Shown piece by piece: positions 16,560 to 25,471 of a stretch of 64,000 nucleotides of DNA. The stretch covers positions 317,681 to 381,680 of the forward strand of contig CAVOZJ010000032.1 of the NCBI GenBank assembly GCA_963700885.1, read 5' to 3'. A model generated the notes under the pieces. It did no database searches and was not told the DNA's origin. It saw only the letters and a program-made list of their open reading frames with translations. This DNA comes from Anderseniella sp963700885 (GTDB taxonomy: Bacteria > Pseudomonadota > Alphaproteobacteria > Rhizobiales > Aestuariivirgaceae). A program made the translations under genes and the position numbers. The first letter of the stretch is position 1; every line of letters starts with the position of its first letter.

Positions 16560-18221
16560 ATGAATGCCGAATTGTCCATGTCCAGTGCTTCAAAGCCGTC
16601 CGTCGATCCTGCCCTGCGCGCCGCCGCACTTGACAGCAAGGCCTGGCCCTTCGAGGAAGCCCGCAAACTGCTCAGGCGGATCGAGAAGCGCCAGACCCGT
16701 CATGACCACATCCTGTTCGAGACCGGATACGGGCCTTCCGGCCTGCCGCATATCGGGACGTTCGGCGAGGTCGCCCGCACCACCATGATCAGGCGGGCGT
16801 TTGAACTCATCTCGGACGTGCCGACAAGGCTGTTGTGCTTTTCCGATGACATGGATGGCATGCGCAAGGTGCCGGAAAATGTGCCGAACCAGCAGATGCT
16901 GCAGGAAAACCTGCATCGCCCGCTGACCGTGGTGCCGGATCCGTTCGGCGAGTTCGAAAGCTTCGGTCACCATAACAATGCCATGCTGCGGCGTTTCCTG
17001 GACACCTTCGGGTTCGAGTACGAGTTCGCCAGTGCGACCGAGTATTACAAATCGGGCAGGTTTGACGAAATACTGCTGCGCGCCTGTGAGCGTTACCGGA
17101 AAATCATGGACATCATGCTGCCGACGCTGGGCGAGGAACGCCGCGCGACCTATTCCTGCTTCCTGCCAATCTCGCCCACATCAGGCCGTGTGCTCTATGT
17201 GCCCATGAAGGACGTCAATGCGAAGGACGGGACCGTCACATTTGCCGATGAAGACGGAACAGATATCACGCTGCCGGTGATCGGTGGCAATGTGAAGCTG
17301 CAGTGGAAGCCCGACTTCGGCGCAAGGTGGGCGGCGCTTGGGGTCGATTTCGAAATGTACGGCAAGGATCACCAGACCAACACCCCTGTCTATGACGGTA
17401 TCTGCCGGGCGCTGGGCGGACATGCGCCGGAGCATTATGTCTATGAGCTTTTCCTCGATCAGAACGGCGAAAAAATTTCCAAGTCAAAGGGCAACGGACT
17501 GACCATTGACGAATGGCTGACCTATGCACCCACCGAGAGCCTGGCCATGTTCATGTTTCAGAAGCCGCGCACTGCAAAGCGCATGTACTTCGATGTCATT
17601 CCCCGGGCGGTCGATGAGTATTTCCAGCTTCTCAATGCCTTTCAGCGCCAGGACGTGAAGGATCGGCTTGCAAATCCGGTCTGGCATATTCATGCAGGCA
17701 ATCCGCCGCAAGCTGACATGCCGGTCACCTTTGCGCTTCTGCTCAATCTGGCGGCCGTTGCAAATGCCGGGACCAGGGACGGGCTTTGGGCCTTCATTCA
17801 GCGCTATTCGCCGGACACCACGCCCGAAACCCACCCGCACCTGGATCAATTGGCCGGATTTGCCCTGCGGTATTTTGAGGACTTTGTCCGGCCGGCCAAG
17901 CAGTATCGCGAGGCAACCGCGCAGGAAGCATTGGCGCTGCGCGATCTGTCGGACAGGCTGGCGCAACTTCCGCCGGGATCAACGCCGCAGGATATTCAGT
18001 CGGCGATCTATGATGTCGGCCGCCGCGACCCCTACACCAGCCAGAACAAGGACGGTTCTATCGGGGTGTCGCTGGCCTGGTTCAATACCCTGTACGAGAT
18101 CCTGCTTGGCGAAACCCAGGGTCCGAGATTTGGTTCGTTTGTCGCATTGTACGGTATTGAGGAAACCCGCGCCCTGATTGACCGCGCGCTGGCCGGAGAC
18201 CTGGTCAGGGGCGCCGCATGA
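16560..18221 (+). CDS. lysS: Lysyl-tRNA synthetase, class I
   Basis: Class I LysRS (archaeal type, LysK/LysRS1), 553 residues, charging tRNA-Lys. It shows the class I signatures PHIGTFGEVART (HIGH-like, near residue 60) and KISKSKGNG (KMSKS, near 305), and there is no class II motif. This form is found in many alphaproteobacteria in place of class II LysRS. The ATG at 16560 follows a weak AAAGAA; a second ATG at 16578 also fits. Overlaps the M24 peptidase gene by 4 bp. Divergent promoter shared with the helicase in about 75 bp. Confidence 0.95.
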   Translation: MNAELSMSSASKPSVDPALRAAALDSKAWPFEEARKLLRRIEKRQTRHDHILFETGYGPSGLPHIGTFGEVARTTMIRRAFELISDVPTRLLCFSDDMDGMRKVPENVPNQQMLQENLHRPLTVVPDPFGEFESFGHHNNAMLRRFLDTFGFEYEFASATEYYKSGRFDEILLRACERYRKIMDIMLPTLGEERRATYSCFLPISPTSGRVLYVPMKDVNAKDGTVTFADEDGTDITLPVIGGNVKLQWKPDFGARWAALGVDFEMYGKDHQTNTPVYDGICRALGGHAPEHYVYELFLDQNGEKISKSKGNGLTIDEWLTYAPTESLAMFMFQKPRTAKRMYFDVIPRAVDEYFQLLNAFQRQDVKDRLANPVWHIHAGNPPQADMPVTFALLLNLAAVANAGTRDGLWAFIQRYSPDTTPETHPHLDQLAGFALRYFEDFVRPAKQYREATAQEALALRDLSDRLAQLPPGSTPQDIQSAIYDVGRRDPYTSQNKDGSIGVSLAWFNTLYEILLGETQGPRFGSFVALYGIEETRALIDRALAGDLVRGAA

Positions 18222-19384
18222 AGCCGGCCGCACGTGGGTTCGAATTGGGCGAATTTGCGGCCCGCCTGGCGCGGGCGCAATCGGAAATGACCGCCCGGAA
18301 GCTTGATGCAGTGGTCATTACGGCGCCGCATAACTGGCGCTACTTCGCCGGTTTCGTTACCCAGTTCTGGGAAAGCCCGACACGTCCGTGGTTTCTTGTC
18401 CTTCCCAGAAATGGTGAACCGGTCGCGGTGATACCGACCATCGGCGAACCCGGCATGGCCAGAACCTGGGTCAGTGATATTCGCACCTGGCCTGCACCGC
18501 AGCCGGACGATGATGGCGTCTCCCTGATGGCGCAGGTGCTGGCCGGGTGCCCGCGTACCTTTGGCCGCATTGGCTGGGAGATGGGCCGCGAAAGTGTCAT
18601 TCGCATGCCGATTGCTGATTTTGACCGCATCAGGTCGGCCTGCCCCGGGCTTGAATTTGCCGATGCATCACCCCTCATCTGGCGCTTGCGAATGGTCAAG
18701 TCGCCGGCCGAGATTGCAAGGATCGAACGGGCCTGCCGCATTGGCAGCGACGCCTATGCCGCACTGCCCGGCCAGCTTTCAGCGGGCATGAACGAGCATG
18801 AAATCGCCCGCATTTTCCGGACGGAACTGACCCGGCAGGGGGCGGACGCCATACCCTTCATGGCGGTGACCGCGGGTGCCGGCGGGTATGACCAGATCAT
18901 CGTCGGCCCCAATGACCGCGATCTTGCTGAGGGCGATGTGCTGTTCATCGATCTGGGCGCGACATATGACGGATATTTCTGTGACTTTGATCGCAATTTT
19001 GCATGTGGCAGAGTAGATGATGCAACCAGGCGAACCCAGGACATTGTCTGGCGTGCCACCGAGGCGGGCATTGCTGCTGCCCGTCCCGGTGCGACGCCTG
19101 CAGATCTTGCAGCGGCCATGGTGTCTGTCATGGCTGACGCAGGCGCCACGGGCGGCAATGTCGGGCGTCTCGGTCACGGGCTTGGCCTTCAGTTGACCGA
19201 ACCTCCCTCGAACATGACGGGTGAGAATACGGTGCTGGAACCCGGAATGGTAATGACCATCGAGCCCGGCATGGACTATGGCGACGGCAAGATGCTGGTG
19301 CATGAGGAAAACGTGGTCATCACCGAGGATGGCTGCCGCCTGCTGACCACCCGCGCGCCGCGCGAAATGTGGCCTATTGATTAG
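18218..19384 (+). CDS. M24-family metallopeptidase (Xaa-Pro aminopeptidase type)
   Basis: 388-residue protein with an N-terminal creatinase-like domain and a C-terminal pita-bread fold. All five expected metal ligands are visible: Asp in VLFIDLGATYDG and CDFDR, His in GRLGHGLGLQ, Glu in MTIEPGM and Glu in LVHEENVV. So the dinuclear site is intact and peptidase or C-N hydrolase activity is plausible. DddP and creatinase share this fold, but nothing specific to them is seen. Translationally coupled to lysS (ATGA); its stop overlaps the convergent MFS gene by 4 bp. Confidence 0.86.
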   Translation: MKPAARGFELGEFAARLARAQSEMTARKLDAVVITAPHNWRYFAGFVTQFWESPTRPWFLVLPRNGEPVAVIPTIGEPGMARTWVSDIRTWPAPQPDDDGVSLMAQVLAGCPRTFGRIGWEMGRESVIRMPIADFDRIRSACPGLEFADASPLIWRLRMVKSPAEIARIERACRIGSDAYAALPGQLSAGMNEHEIARIFRTELTRQGADAIPFMAVTAGAGGYDQIIVGPNDRDLAEGDVLFIDLGATYDGYFCDFDRNFACGRVDDATRRTQDIVWRATEAGIAAARPGATPADLAAAMVSVMADAGATGGNVGRLGHGLGLQLTEPPSNMTGENTVLEPGMVMTIEPGMDYGDGKMLVHEENVVITEDGCRLLTTRAPREMWPID

Positions 19385-20610
19385 GCTTGCAAATCCGCGC
19401 CGCGTTCTGTCCACCACATGATAACCAATGACACGGCTCCCAGGATTGCAAAGCCTGCAATCAGCGGAACAACCGTATTGTCAAACATGTGGCCGATCGC
19501 CCAGCCCAGCGGCAGCGAGATGAAGGTTGAAACCGAACCGACAAAGGCAGCGCCCAGTCCGGCCATGTGTCCCAGCGGTTCCATTGCCAGCGCATTGAAA
19601 TTGCCGAACAGGATACCCACTGCAAAAAACGCCGCCAGCAGCCAGATCATGAACGACCACATGGGCGGCACACCGTTGAACAGCCACACCGCAGGCAGGA
19701 AACCGGCGGACAGCAGGCTGACCGCAAACAGGGCGCGCCAGGTCATGAAGCGCATGCCAAGCCGCATGACGACTTTCGAGTTGAAGATACTGGCAGCGCC
19801 CAGCGCCAGGGCGGCCACACCGAAATACAGCGCAAACAGCTTGCCGGTACCGTAGACCGTCTGGAACACCTGTTGGGCGGAGCTAAGGTAACCGACAAAG
19901 GCGCCAAAGATGATGCCTGATGCGACAGTGTAACCGGCCGCGGCGCGGTAGGTTGCCGCTTCCCGGATGCCGCCTGCGATATTGGCCAGGGAGAACCTTC
20001 GCCGCTGCGTTGCAGGCAGCGTTTCCGGCTGGCGCGCCGCAAACCACATTGTTGCAGTGACCGCCATGATCAGCAGCAGGGCAAATATCGCCCGCCAGCC
20101 GCTGAACAGCAGAACGACTTCACCTATGGTGGGTGCGATGGCAGGCACGAGGATGAATATTCCCATGACGATGGACATGATGCGGGCCATGGCGCGGCCC
20201 TCATAGCCATCGCGCACCAGCGCCAGGCTGACGATCCGCGGGGCCGCAGCTCCCAGTCCCTGCAATACCCTGCCTGCCAGCATGATTTCGAAACTGGTCG
20301 CCGTCATCGACATGACGCAGCCCGCAATGAACACTGCGTAGCCCCAATAGATAACCGGCTTGCGGCCGAAACTGTCCGACAGGGGTCCGGCAATGATCTG
20401 GCCGGCGGCAAAGCCCAGGAACATGCCGGAAACAATCAGCTGGGTGTCATTGATATCAGCCACGCCGAGATCCGAGCCGATCCGGTCGAGCACGGGCAGC
20501 ATGACATCAATTGACAGGGCCAGAATCGAGATCATCATCGCCAGCATGGTGACGAATTCCGGCATGCCGAGTGGTTTTGCAGGAGCGTTCATGGATGCCG
20601 GATAGGCCAT
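19381..20610 (-). CDS. MFS efflux transporter, Bcr/CflA type
   Basis: Inner-membrane drug:H+ antiporter-like protein, 409 residues with about 12 membrane segments. The N-terminal half shows LALSIDVMLPVLDRIGSDLG, the MFS motif A GPLSDSFGRKPVIYWG (loop 2-3) and the motif C-like ILVPAIAPTIGEVV, the features of the Bcr/CflA drug-resistance branch. Substrate unknown. Two starts are possible: ATG 20610 or ATG 20592 (MNAPAKP). Convergent and overlapping with the M24 peptidase. Confidence 0.88.
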   Translation of the reverse strand: MAYPASMNAPAKPLGMPEFVTMLAMMISILALSIDVMLPVLDRIGSDLGVADINDTQLIVSGMFLGFAAGQIIAGPLSDSFGRKPVIYWGYAVFIAGCVMSMTATSFEIMLAGRVLQGLGAAAPRIVSLALVRDGYEGRAMARIMSIVMGIFILVPAIAPTIGEVVLLFSGWRAIFALLLIMAVTATMWFAARQPETLPATQRRRFSLANIAGGIREAATYRAAAGYTVASGIIFGAFVGYLSSAQQVFQTVYGTGKLFALYFGVAALALGAASIFNSKVVMRLGMRFMTWRALFAVSLLSAGFLPAVWLFNGVPPMWSFMIWLLAAFFAVGILFGNFNALAMEPLGHMAGLGAAFVGSVSTFISLPLGWAIGHMFDNTVVPLIAGFAILGAVSLVIMWWTERGADLQA

Positions 20611-20658
20611 TGTACGGCGTAACTCAATTCCAATTGTGCCGCGTAATGCGCATAACTG

Positions 20659-21675
20659 CTATGGCCTGTTGGGAGCCAGATTTACCGAACTGTCCCAGAT
20701 GCGATACCAGAACTGCCACAGGCGCGAAGTAATGCGCTTGACCGGGATGCGCTCGTTTGCAGGTTGCATGCTGCCATCGGCGGCAATGTCTGCAACCTTG
20801 AACCTGAAAACATAGGCGCCTTCCACACCCATTCTGAGATCGGTGATCAACAGTTCGCCTGGGGAAGGTTGCGATACCCGGTAGAAACCGTGACTGAACC
20901 ATTGCAGGCGCCTGACATGCCAGTTGTCTGAAAGCGGTGCCAGCAGGTCAGTCCGGCTCTGATAGCGGGTAAACCGGATGTCCTGCGTATCGTCCAGAAC
21001 GGAATAGTAACCCACATGATAGCCGTCTGCCTGCATGGCCACAAACCGCCAGAGCAGGGTGTTGAAGGGTGCAGGCGTGGACAGGAGCCGGGTGTGGGAA
21101 ATTCCCTGATTCTCCAGCGAGCGCGTTGCAATACCGGTTACATGTATTTTGGCTGCCACGGTCCACGTCAGGTAGGCGCAGGCAAGCCCCAGGCCAATCG
21201 CGTTCAGCCGGTAGCCCGCCTTGTGCTGCCGGTTGCATGCCAGCACCGCGATGACTCCAAGTGCCAGCCACACCGTGAACGCGGGATCGATGATGAAGAC
21301 CGATGATCCGGACACCGGATACTCTGTCACCGGCCAGAATAGCTGGGTGCCATAGACGGTAAAGCCGTCCAGCAACGGATGGGTGACCAGAACCAGCCAC
21401 ACCATCGCGATCCACAGCTTCAGGCTGGCCAGGCCCTGAAGCCTGTACAGTGTCCAGCCGATAGCCGGGGCAGCCGCAGTTAGGACCAGCAGTGAATGCG
21501 AGAAACCGCGATGATAGGTAAAATCCTCAACCGGTCCGCCAAAGGGGATGAACACATCCAGGTCCGGCAATGTCCCCAGCAATGCGCCATACAGGCTGGC
21601 CCTGCGCCCGATTGCGCGACCGATAACCAGTTCCGCAACCGAGGCTCCGAGCAACATCTGTGTCAGTGAATCCAT
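20659..21675 (-). CDS. DUF457/YdjM-type membrane-bound metal-dependent hydrolase
   Basis: 338-residue inner-membrane protein. The N-terminal half carries the DUF457 (LexA-binding YdjM-like) pattern: MDSLTQMLLGASVAELVIG, GTLPDLDVF, HRGFSHSLL and THPLLDGFTVYGTQLFWP, where Asp and His residues would bind metal, across four to five membrane segments. The C-terminal 150 residues are soluble and outside the membrane core. Function is unknown beyond the phospholipase C-like metal motifs. Upstream is the S24-like regulator on the same strand. Confidence 0.82.
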   Translation of the reverse strand: MDSLTQMLLGASVAELVIGRAIGRRASLYGALLGTLPDLDVFIPFGGPVEDFTYHRGFSHSLLVLTAAAPAIGWTLYRLQGLASLKLWIAMVWLVLVTHPLLDGFTVYGTQLFWPVTEYPVSGSSVFIIDPAFTVWLALGVIAVLACNRQHKAGYRLNAIGLGLACAYLTWTVAAKIHVTGIATRSLENQGISHTRLLSTPAPFNTLLWRFVAMQADGYHVGYYSVLDDTQDIRFTRYQSRTDLLAPLSDNWHVRRLQWFSHGFYRVSQPSPGELLITDLRMGVEGAYVFRFKVADIAADGSMQPANERIPVKRITSRLWQFWYRIWDSSVNLAPNRP

Positions 21676-21717
21676 GTAGTCTCAACGCAATCCCGTCTTC
21701 TGAGGATATGTTTGGGT

Positions 21718-22344
21718 TTACTGGCTGGTCCAGATGATGCGAGCTATCCACCTGATATTGCTGCGGTCAATGGACTGTACCGCCTGTCGCGGGTTGACGG
21801 GAGCAAATTCGACGGCTGTTGAGGTTTCCCGTTGCAACAGTCTGATCAGACATTCACCATTTGCGGTTTTCACCACGACCCGGTCGCGGGGCCGCAAGGT
21901 GGATCCGGGAGAAACGATGACGGTATCACCGTCACGGTAGGCCGGCATCATCGCATTGCTGCTGATCTTCAGCGCATAGGCATGCCTGTCATTGACCCCG
22001 GGCAGAATTATCTCGTCCCACCCGTCGCCCGAGGGATGGCCGGCATCGTCAAACAGGCCGTTTTCACCGGCCCGGTCCAGGTCAATGCGGGGAACCGTTC
22101 GCCGTGACGGTTGCACCCCATGCAGCATGCCGACAAAGTCGTCCAGGCTTGTCCGGGTGGCATCAAGACATTTGGCAACGCTTTCGGTTGTCGGCCAGCG
22201 TGGTTTGCCATTGGGTGTGGCACGTTTCGACTTGTTGAATGATGTAGCATCGAGGCCGGCCGCCCTGGCCAGGCCGGATGCCGACAAACCGTTTGCCTCT
22301 GCAAGCCTGTCGAGGGCCTGCCAGATCTGTGAATGCGAAAACAA
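21718..22344 (-). CDS. LexA-like/S24 transcriptional regulator lacking the catalytic serine
   Basis: 208-residue regulator: N-terminal HTH (LSASGLARAAGLDATSFNKSKR, residues 16-37) and C-terminal S24 fold (ALKISSNAMMPAYRDGDTVIVSP ... RDRVVVKTANGE). Family members have GDSM at the nucleophile; here it is SNAM, so Ser becomes Ala, and the later catalytic Lys position appears to be Arg (ECLIRLL). Self-cleavage is therefore unlikely. Start chosen at TTG 22344 because GGGAGAGA lies 7 bases before it and homology begins there; the longer frame to 22449 is not family-like. Confidence 0.82.
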   Translation of the reverse strand: MFSHSQIWQALDRLAEANGLSASGLARAAGLDATSFNKSKRATPNGKPRWPTTESVAKCLDATRTSLDDFVGMLHGVQPSRRTVPRIDLDRAGENGLFDDAGHPSGDGWDEIILPGVNDRHAYALKISSNAMMPAYRDGDTVIVSPGSTLRPRDRVVVKTANGECLIRLLQRETSTAVEFAPVNPRQAVQSIDRSNIRWIARIIWTSQ

Positions 22345-22505
22345 CGCCGTCTCTCCCAGGAGCACGCCTGGTCGAAATGACCACCAGAAATGCGTCCTGA
22401 ATGCCTTTGAAGTACGCGAAACTGTACCGCCGGCTGTCTGGATGCACAAGCTTGCCGATTGTCTGCTTGTTTTGACATTGCCTGGCGAATAGGTTCATCG
22501 CCAGC

Positions 22506-22850
22506 ATGACAGTTATCTACAAGATAATCGACCGGGACGAGTGGGACGCAGCACGTGCATGCGGCAGGTATTCCGGCTCGCGCGATGACCGGCGGGACGG
22601 TTTCATTCATTTCTCGACAGCCGGGCAGGTGCGTGAAACCGCGGCACGGCATTTTGCAGGCGAGGGCAATCTGGTGCTGCTTGCCATCGACGGCGCGGCC
22701 CTTGGGCCTGCCCTGAAATGGGAGGCGTCGCGTCAAGGTGCGCTGTTTCCGCATCTTTATGGCCTGTTGCGCCTGTCGTCGGTTACACGGTCCTGGCCTT
22801 TGCCGCTGAACGGACACGGTATCCATGAATTTCCGGATGACCTGGCATGA
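22506..22850 (+). CDS. DUF952 protein
   Basis: 114-residue protein with the DUF952 pattern: IYKIIDRDEWDAAR at the start, DGFIHFSTAGQVRETAARHF in the middle, LVLLAIDGAALGPALKWEASR and FPHLYGLLRLSSVTRSWPL. The fold is related to ADP-ribosyltransferase-like proteins, but the activity is not established. Overlaps pyrD in ATGA, an arrangement common in alphaproteobacteria, so it is co-translated with pyrD. Confidence 0.88.
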   Translation: MTVIYKIIDRDEWDAARACGRYSGSRDDRRDGFIHFSTAGQVRETAARHFAGEGNLVLLAIDGAALGPALKWEASRQGALFPHLYGLLRLSSVTRSWPLPLNGHGIHEFPDDLA

Positions 22851-23941
22851 ACCGCCTGTTTTCATTCGCCCGGCCCGTTTTGCACGCATTCAGTCCCGAA
22901 ACTGCCCATGATCTGACCATAGCCGCCCTGAGCTCCGGCCTGCTGACCGCAGGCCCAGTGCCTGAAGACGTGCGCCTGCATGTGAACTGTATGGGGCTGG
23001 ACTTTCCCAATCCGGTCGGTCTTGCTGCCGGTTTCGACAAGAACGCCGAAGTGCCGGACGACATGCTGCGGCTGGGTTTCGGTTTTGTGGAAATAGGTTC
23101 GGTCACGCCGCGCGCGCAAAGGGGAAATGACAGGCCGCGGCTGTTTCGTCTGCCGGATGACAATGCGGTTATCAATCGAATGGGGTTCAACAATGACGGG
23201 CATCCGCGAGTATTCGGCCGGTTGTCCGTTCGTCATGGTCGCGGCGGCATAGTCGGGGTCAACCTGGGGGCCAACAAGGACTCAGATGATCGCATTGCCG
23301 ATTACGCCCTGGGTGCCGCGGTATTCAACAAGCTGGCCAGCTACATCACAGTCAATATTTCATCGCCCAACACGCCTGGTCTGCGCGCATTGCAATCAAA
23401 GGGCGAACTGGAAACACTGATCGGCCGGGTGCGCGAGGCGATTGATGGATCAGCAGAAGAAGACGGCCGGCGCGCACCGCTGGTTCTCAAGATTGCCCCT
23501 GACCTGGTGCAGGACGAACTAGATGACATTGCCGCGGTCTGCCTGAAAATGCGGGTGGATGCGATTATTGTATCGAACACCACGATTTCCCGGCCGCCCC
23601 TGAAATCCAGGTACAGGAACGAGACCGGTGGATTGTCGGGCGCACCGCTGTTCCGGTTGTCGACCGTGCAGCTGGCCCGCATGCATGCAGCTACCAACGG
23701 CAAGCTGCCGCTGATCGGTGCGGGCGGCATTTCAGGTGCAGAAGACGCCTGGCAGAAACTCAGGGCGGGCGCATCGCTGCTGCAGCTTTACTCGGCATTG
23801 ATCTACCAGGGGCCGCAATTGATTGCGGACACCCTGCAGGGACTGACAGACAGGCTGGATGAACACGGGTTTTCCGCATTGCATCAGGTAACCGGCAGCG
23901 GGCTGGATGAATGGCTGAACGGTGGGCCACCCGGCGAATAG
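22847..23941 (+). CDS. pyrD: Dihydroorotate dehydrogenase (quinone)
   Basis: Class 2, membrane-associated DHODH of pyrimidine synthesis, 364 residues, passing electrons to ubiquinone. The N-terminal amphipathic extension (RLFSFARPVLHAFSPETAHDL) marks class 2. Also seen: NPVGLAAGFDKNAE, the catalytic-serine segment VNISSPNTPGLRALQ, and FMN-binding IVSNTTISRP and GAGGISGAEDAW. Normal length. Preceded by and overlapping the DUF952 gene. Confidence 0.96.
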   Translation: MNRLFSFARPVLHAFSPETAHDLTIAALSSGLLTAGPVPEDVRLHVNCMGLDFPNPVGLAAGFDKNAEVPDDMLRLGFGFVEIGSVTPRAQRGNDRPRLFRLPDDNAVINRMGFNNDGHPRVFGRLSVRHGRGGIVGVNLGANKDSDDRIADYALGAAVFNKLASYITVNISSPNTPGLRALQSKGELETLIGRVREAIDGSAEEDGRRAPLVLKIAPDLVQDELDDIAAVCLKMRVDAIIVSNTTISRPPLKSRYRNETGGLSGAPLFRLSTVQLARMHAATNGKLPLIGAGGISGAEDAWQKLRAGASLLQLYSALIYQGPQLIADTLQGLTDRLDEHGFSALHQVTGSGLDEWLNGGPPGE

Positions 23942-23965
23942 ACGAAATGGCCCGCCGGTGGTTCT

Positions 23966-24814
23966 TCAGACCTTGCCGCGCACAACCTTCTGGCGTTGTG
24001 AGCCGAGTCCGTCGATGCCAAGTTCCATGACGTCTCCCGGCTTGACGAACACCGGTGGTTTCATGCCGAGGCCGACACCTGCCGGTGTTCCGGTGATGAC
24101 GATGTCGCCGGGTTCAAGTGTCATGAACCGGGACAGGTAGGACACGATGAATTTGATCGGGAAGATCATGTTTTTTGTGGTGCCGGCCTGCATCCGTTCG
24201 CCGTTGATGTCGCACCACAGATTGAGTTTTTGCGGGTTTGGCACTTCATCGCGTGTTACCAGCCACGGGCCGATGGGCCCATAGGTGTCATGTGACTTTC
24301 CCTTCACCCACTGACCACCATGCTCGATCTGGTTTTCTCGTTCGGAAACATCATTGCACACGAAATAACCGGCCACATGGCTGAGAGCTGTGGATTGCGA
24401 AACACTCTTTGCCTGTGCGCCGATCACAAACCCGATTTCGACTTCCCAGTCGGTTTTCACCGATTTGGCGGGCAGGACCACATCGTCGTTGGCGCCTGAA
24501 ATGCAGCTTGTGTGCTTGGAGAAGATCACCGGTTCGGCGGGAATCGGGTGCCCGGTTTCTTCAGCGTGATCTGTGTAGTTCAGTCCAACGCAGATGAAAT
24601 TGCCGATGCCGGACAGTGGCGGCCCAAAACGTGGTTTGCCCTTGACCAGCGGTAGCCGCGCCGGGTTGATCCTGGAAAGCATGGCCAGCGCCTTGTCCGA
24701 CAACTGGTCCGGTGTAATGTCGTCAATGCGATCAGACAGGTCACGCAGTTTTCCATCCGCATCAACCAGGCCCGGCTTTTCCCTGCCGGCCTTTCCGTAA
24801 CGTACAAGCTTCAT
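23966..24814 (-). CDS. Fumarylacetoacetate hydrolase family protein
   Basis: 282-residue FAH-fold enzyme that cleaves or hydrates beta-diketo or 2-oxo-acid type substrates. The core has FICVGLNYTDHAEETGHPIP, the metal ligands in DWEVEIGFVIG and CNDVSERE, and DIVITGTPAGVGLG near the end. Similar proteins include 2,4-didehydro-3-deoxy-L-rhamnonate hydrolases. Its start overlaps the stop of the upstream gene (ATGA), which in turn follows a FadR-type regulator, so it may belong to the same catabolic unit as the TRAP transporter (inference). Confidence 0.88.
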   Translation of the reverse strand: MKLVRYGKAGREKPGLVDADGKLRDLSDRIDDITPDQLSDKALAMLSRINPARLPLVKGKPRFGPPLSGIGNFICVGLNYTDHAEETGHPIPAEPVIFSKHTSCISGANDDVVLPAKSVKTDWEVEIGFVIGAQAKSVSQSTALSHVAGYFVCNDVSERENQIEHGGQWVKGKSHDTYGPIGPWLVTRDEVPNPQKLNLWCDINGERMQAGTTKNMIFPIKFIVSYLSRFMTLEPGDIVITGTPAGVGLGMKPPVFVKPGDVMELGIDGLGSQRQKVVRGKV

Positions 24815-25464
24815 GTTTGATTGCCTCTTGGATTGTTGTTCCCGGCACGCCCAACATCCGGGTGCCAGATCGGTTGATATCCCGCGTGCAAAATGCGCGC
24901 GATTGACGGCGGTGTCAAAACCTCAACCGCGAGATTCAGATCAAGCGGTATGCAGGCACCATATCCCGCAGGGCTCCACGGTCGGAATTTCCTGTTGTGA
25001 ATGGCCAGAATTCTTGCATCAACACGAACCATTGCGCCATCCGGCAGAGCACCGGCCCTGCCGGTCCAGATTATTTTTTCACCACCCCTGCCACGCCGTT
25101 CAACAGCGAGGCTGCGGTCCATGCCGGGCGCCGACGGTGGTGATCCGCCCCCATGGGCGGCTTGCCAGGCAGAGCGGAAAGCAAGTGCATCGGTGCGCCT
25201 GCATTCAAAGCACGGCCGGTGGCCGGCGGCCAGTGCGGTTACTTCATCCATGAAGAACAATTCGGTGTATCCCGCGCCCATGACCTGGCGCTGCCGGGAC
25301 TTGAACGCCAGCACACAGCATATCCATTGCCTGGAACTTTGCGTCCTGACCAGCGACCTGGTTGCGGGATCGTGCAGTTTGCCGCCGCGATTGCCCATCA
25401 GTATGCCGCGCTCCGGCGATGCGACAATTTCACCGTCCGGCCTGACCCTGTTCTGCAACACCAT
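24811..25464 (-). CDS. Conserved protein of unknown function
   Basis: 217-residue soluble protein starting MVLQNRVRPDGEIVASPERG, with ILMGNRGGKLHD, TRSLVRTQSSRQWICCVLAFK, YTELFFMDEVTALAAGHRPCFECRR and a C-terminal FRPWSPAGYG. This recognisable arrangement recurs as an uncharacterised alphaproteobacterial protein; no catalytic domain can be assigned, though the single Cys pair (CFEC) and conserved Arg/His suggest an enzyme or nucleic-acid binder. The ATG at 25464 is chosen by homology over 25560. Overlaps the FAH gene by 4 bp. Confidence 0.72.
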   Translation of the reverse strand: MVLQNRVRPDGEIVASPERGILMGNRGGKLHDPATRSLVRTQSSRQWICCVLAFKSRQRQVMGAGYTELFFMDEVTALAAGHRPCFECRRTDALAFRSAWQAAHGGGSPPSAPGMDRSLAVERRGRGGEKIIWTGRAGALPDGAMVRVDARILAIHNRKFRPWSPAGYGACIPLDLNLAVEVLTPPSIARILHAGYQPIWHPDVGRAGNNNPRGNQT

Positions 25465-25471
25465 TGTTCTG

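Noticed and set aside
18218..19384. Possible DddP DMSP lyase
   Set aside because: DddP shares the M24 fold, but no DddP-specific block was visible and the metal-ligand set is that of an ordinary peptidase; kept as generic M24.
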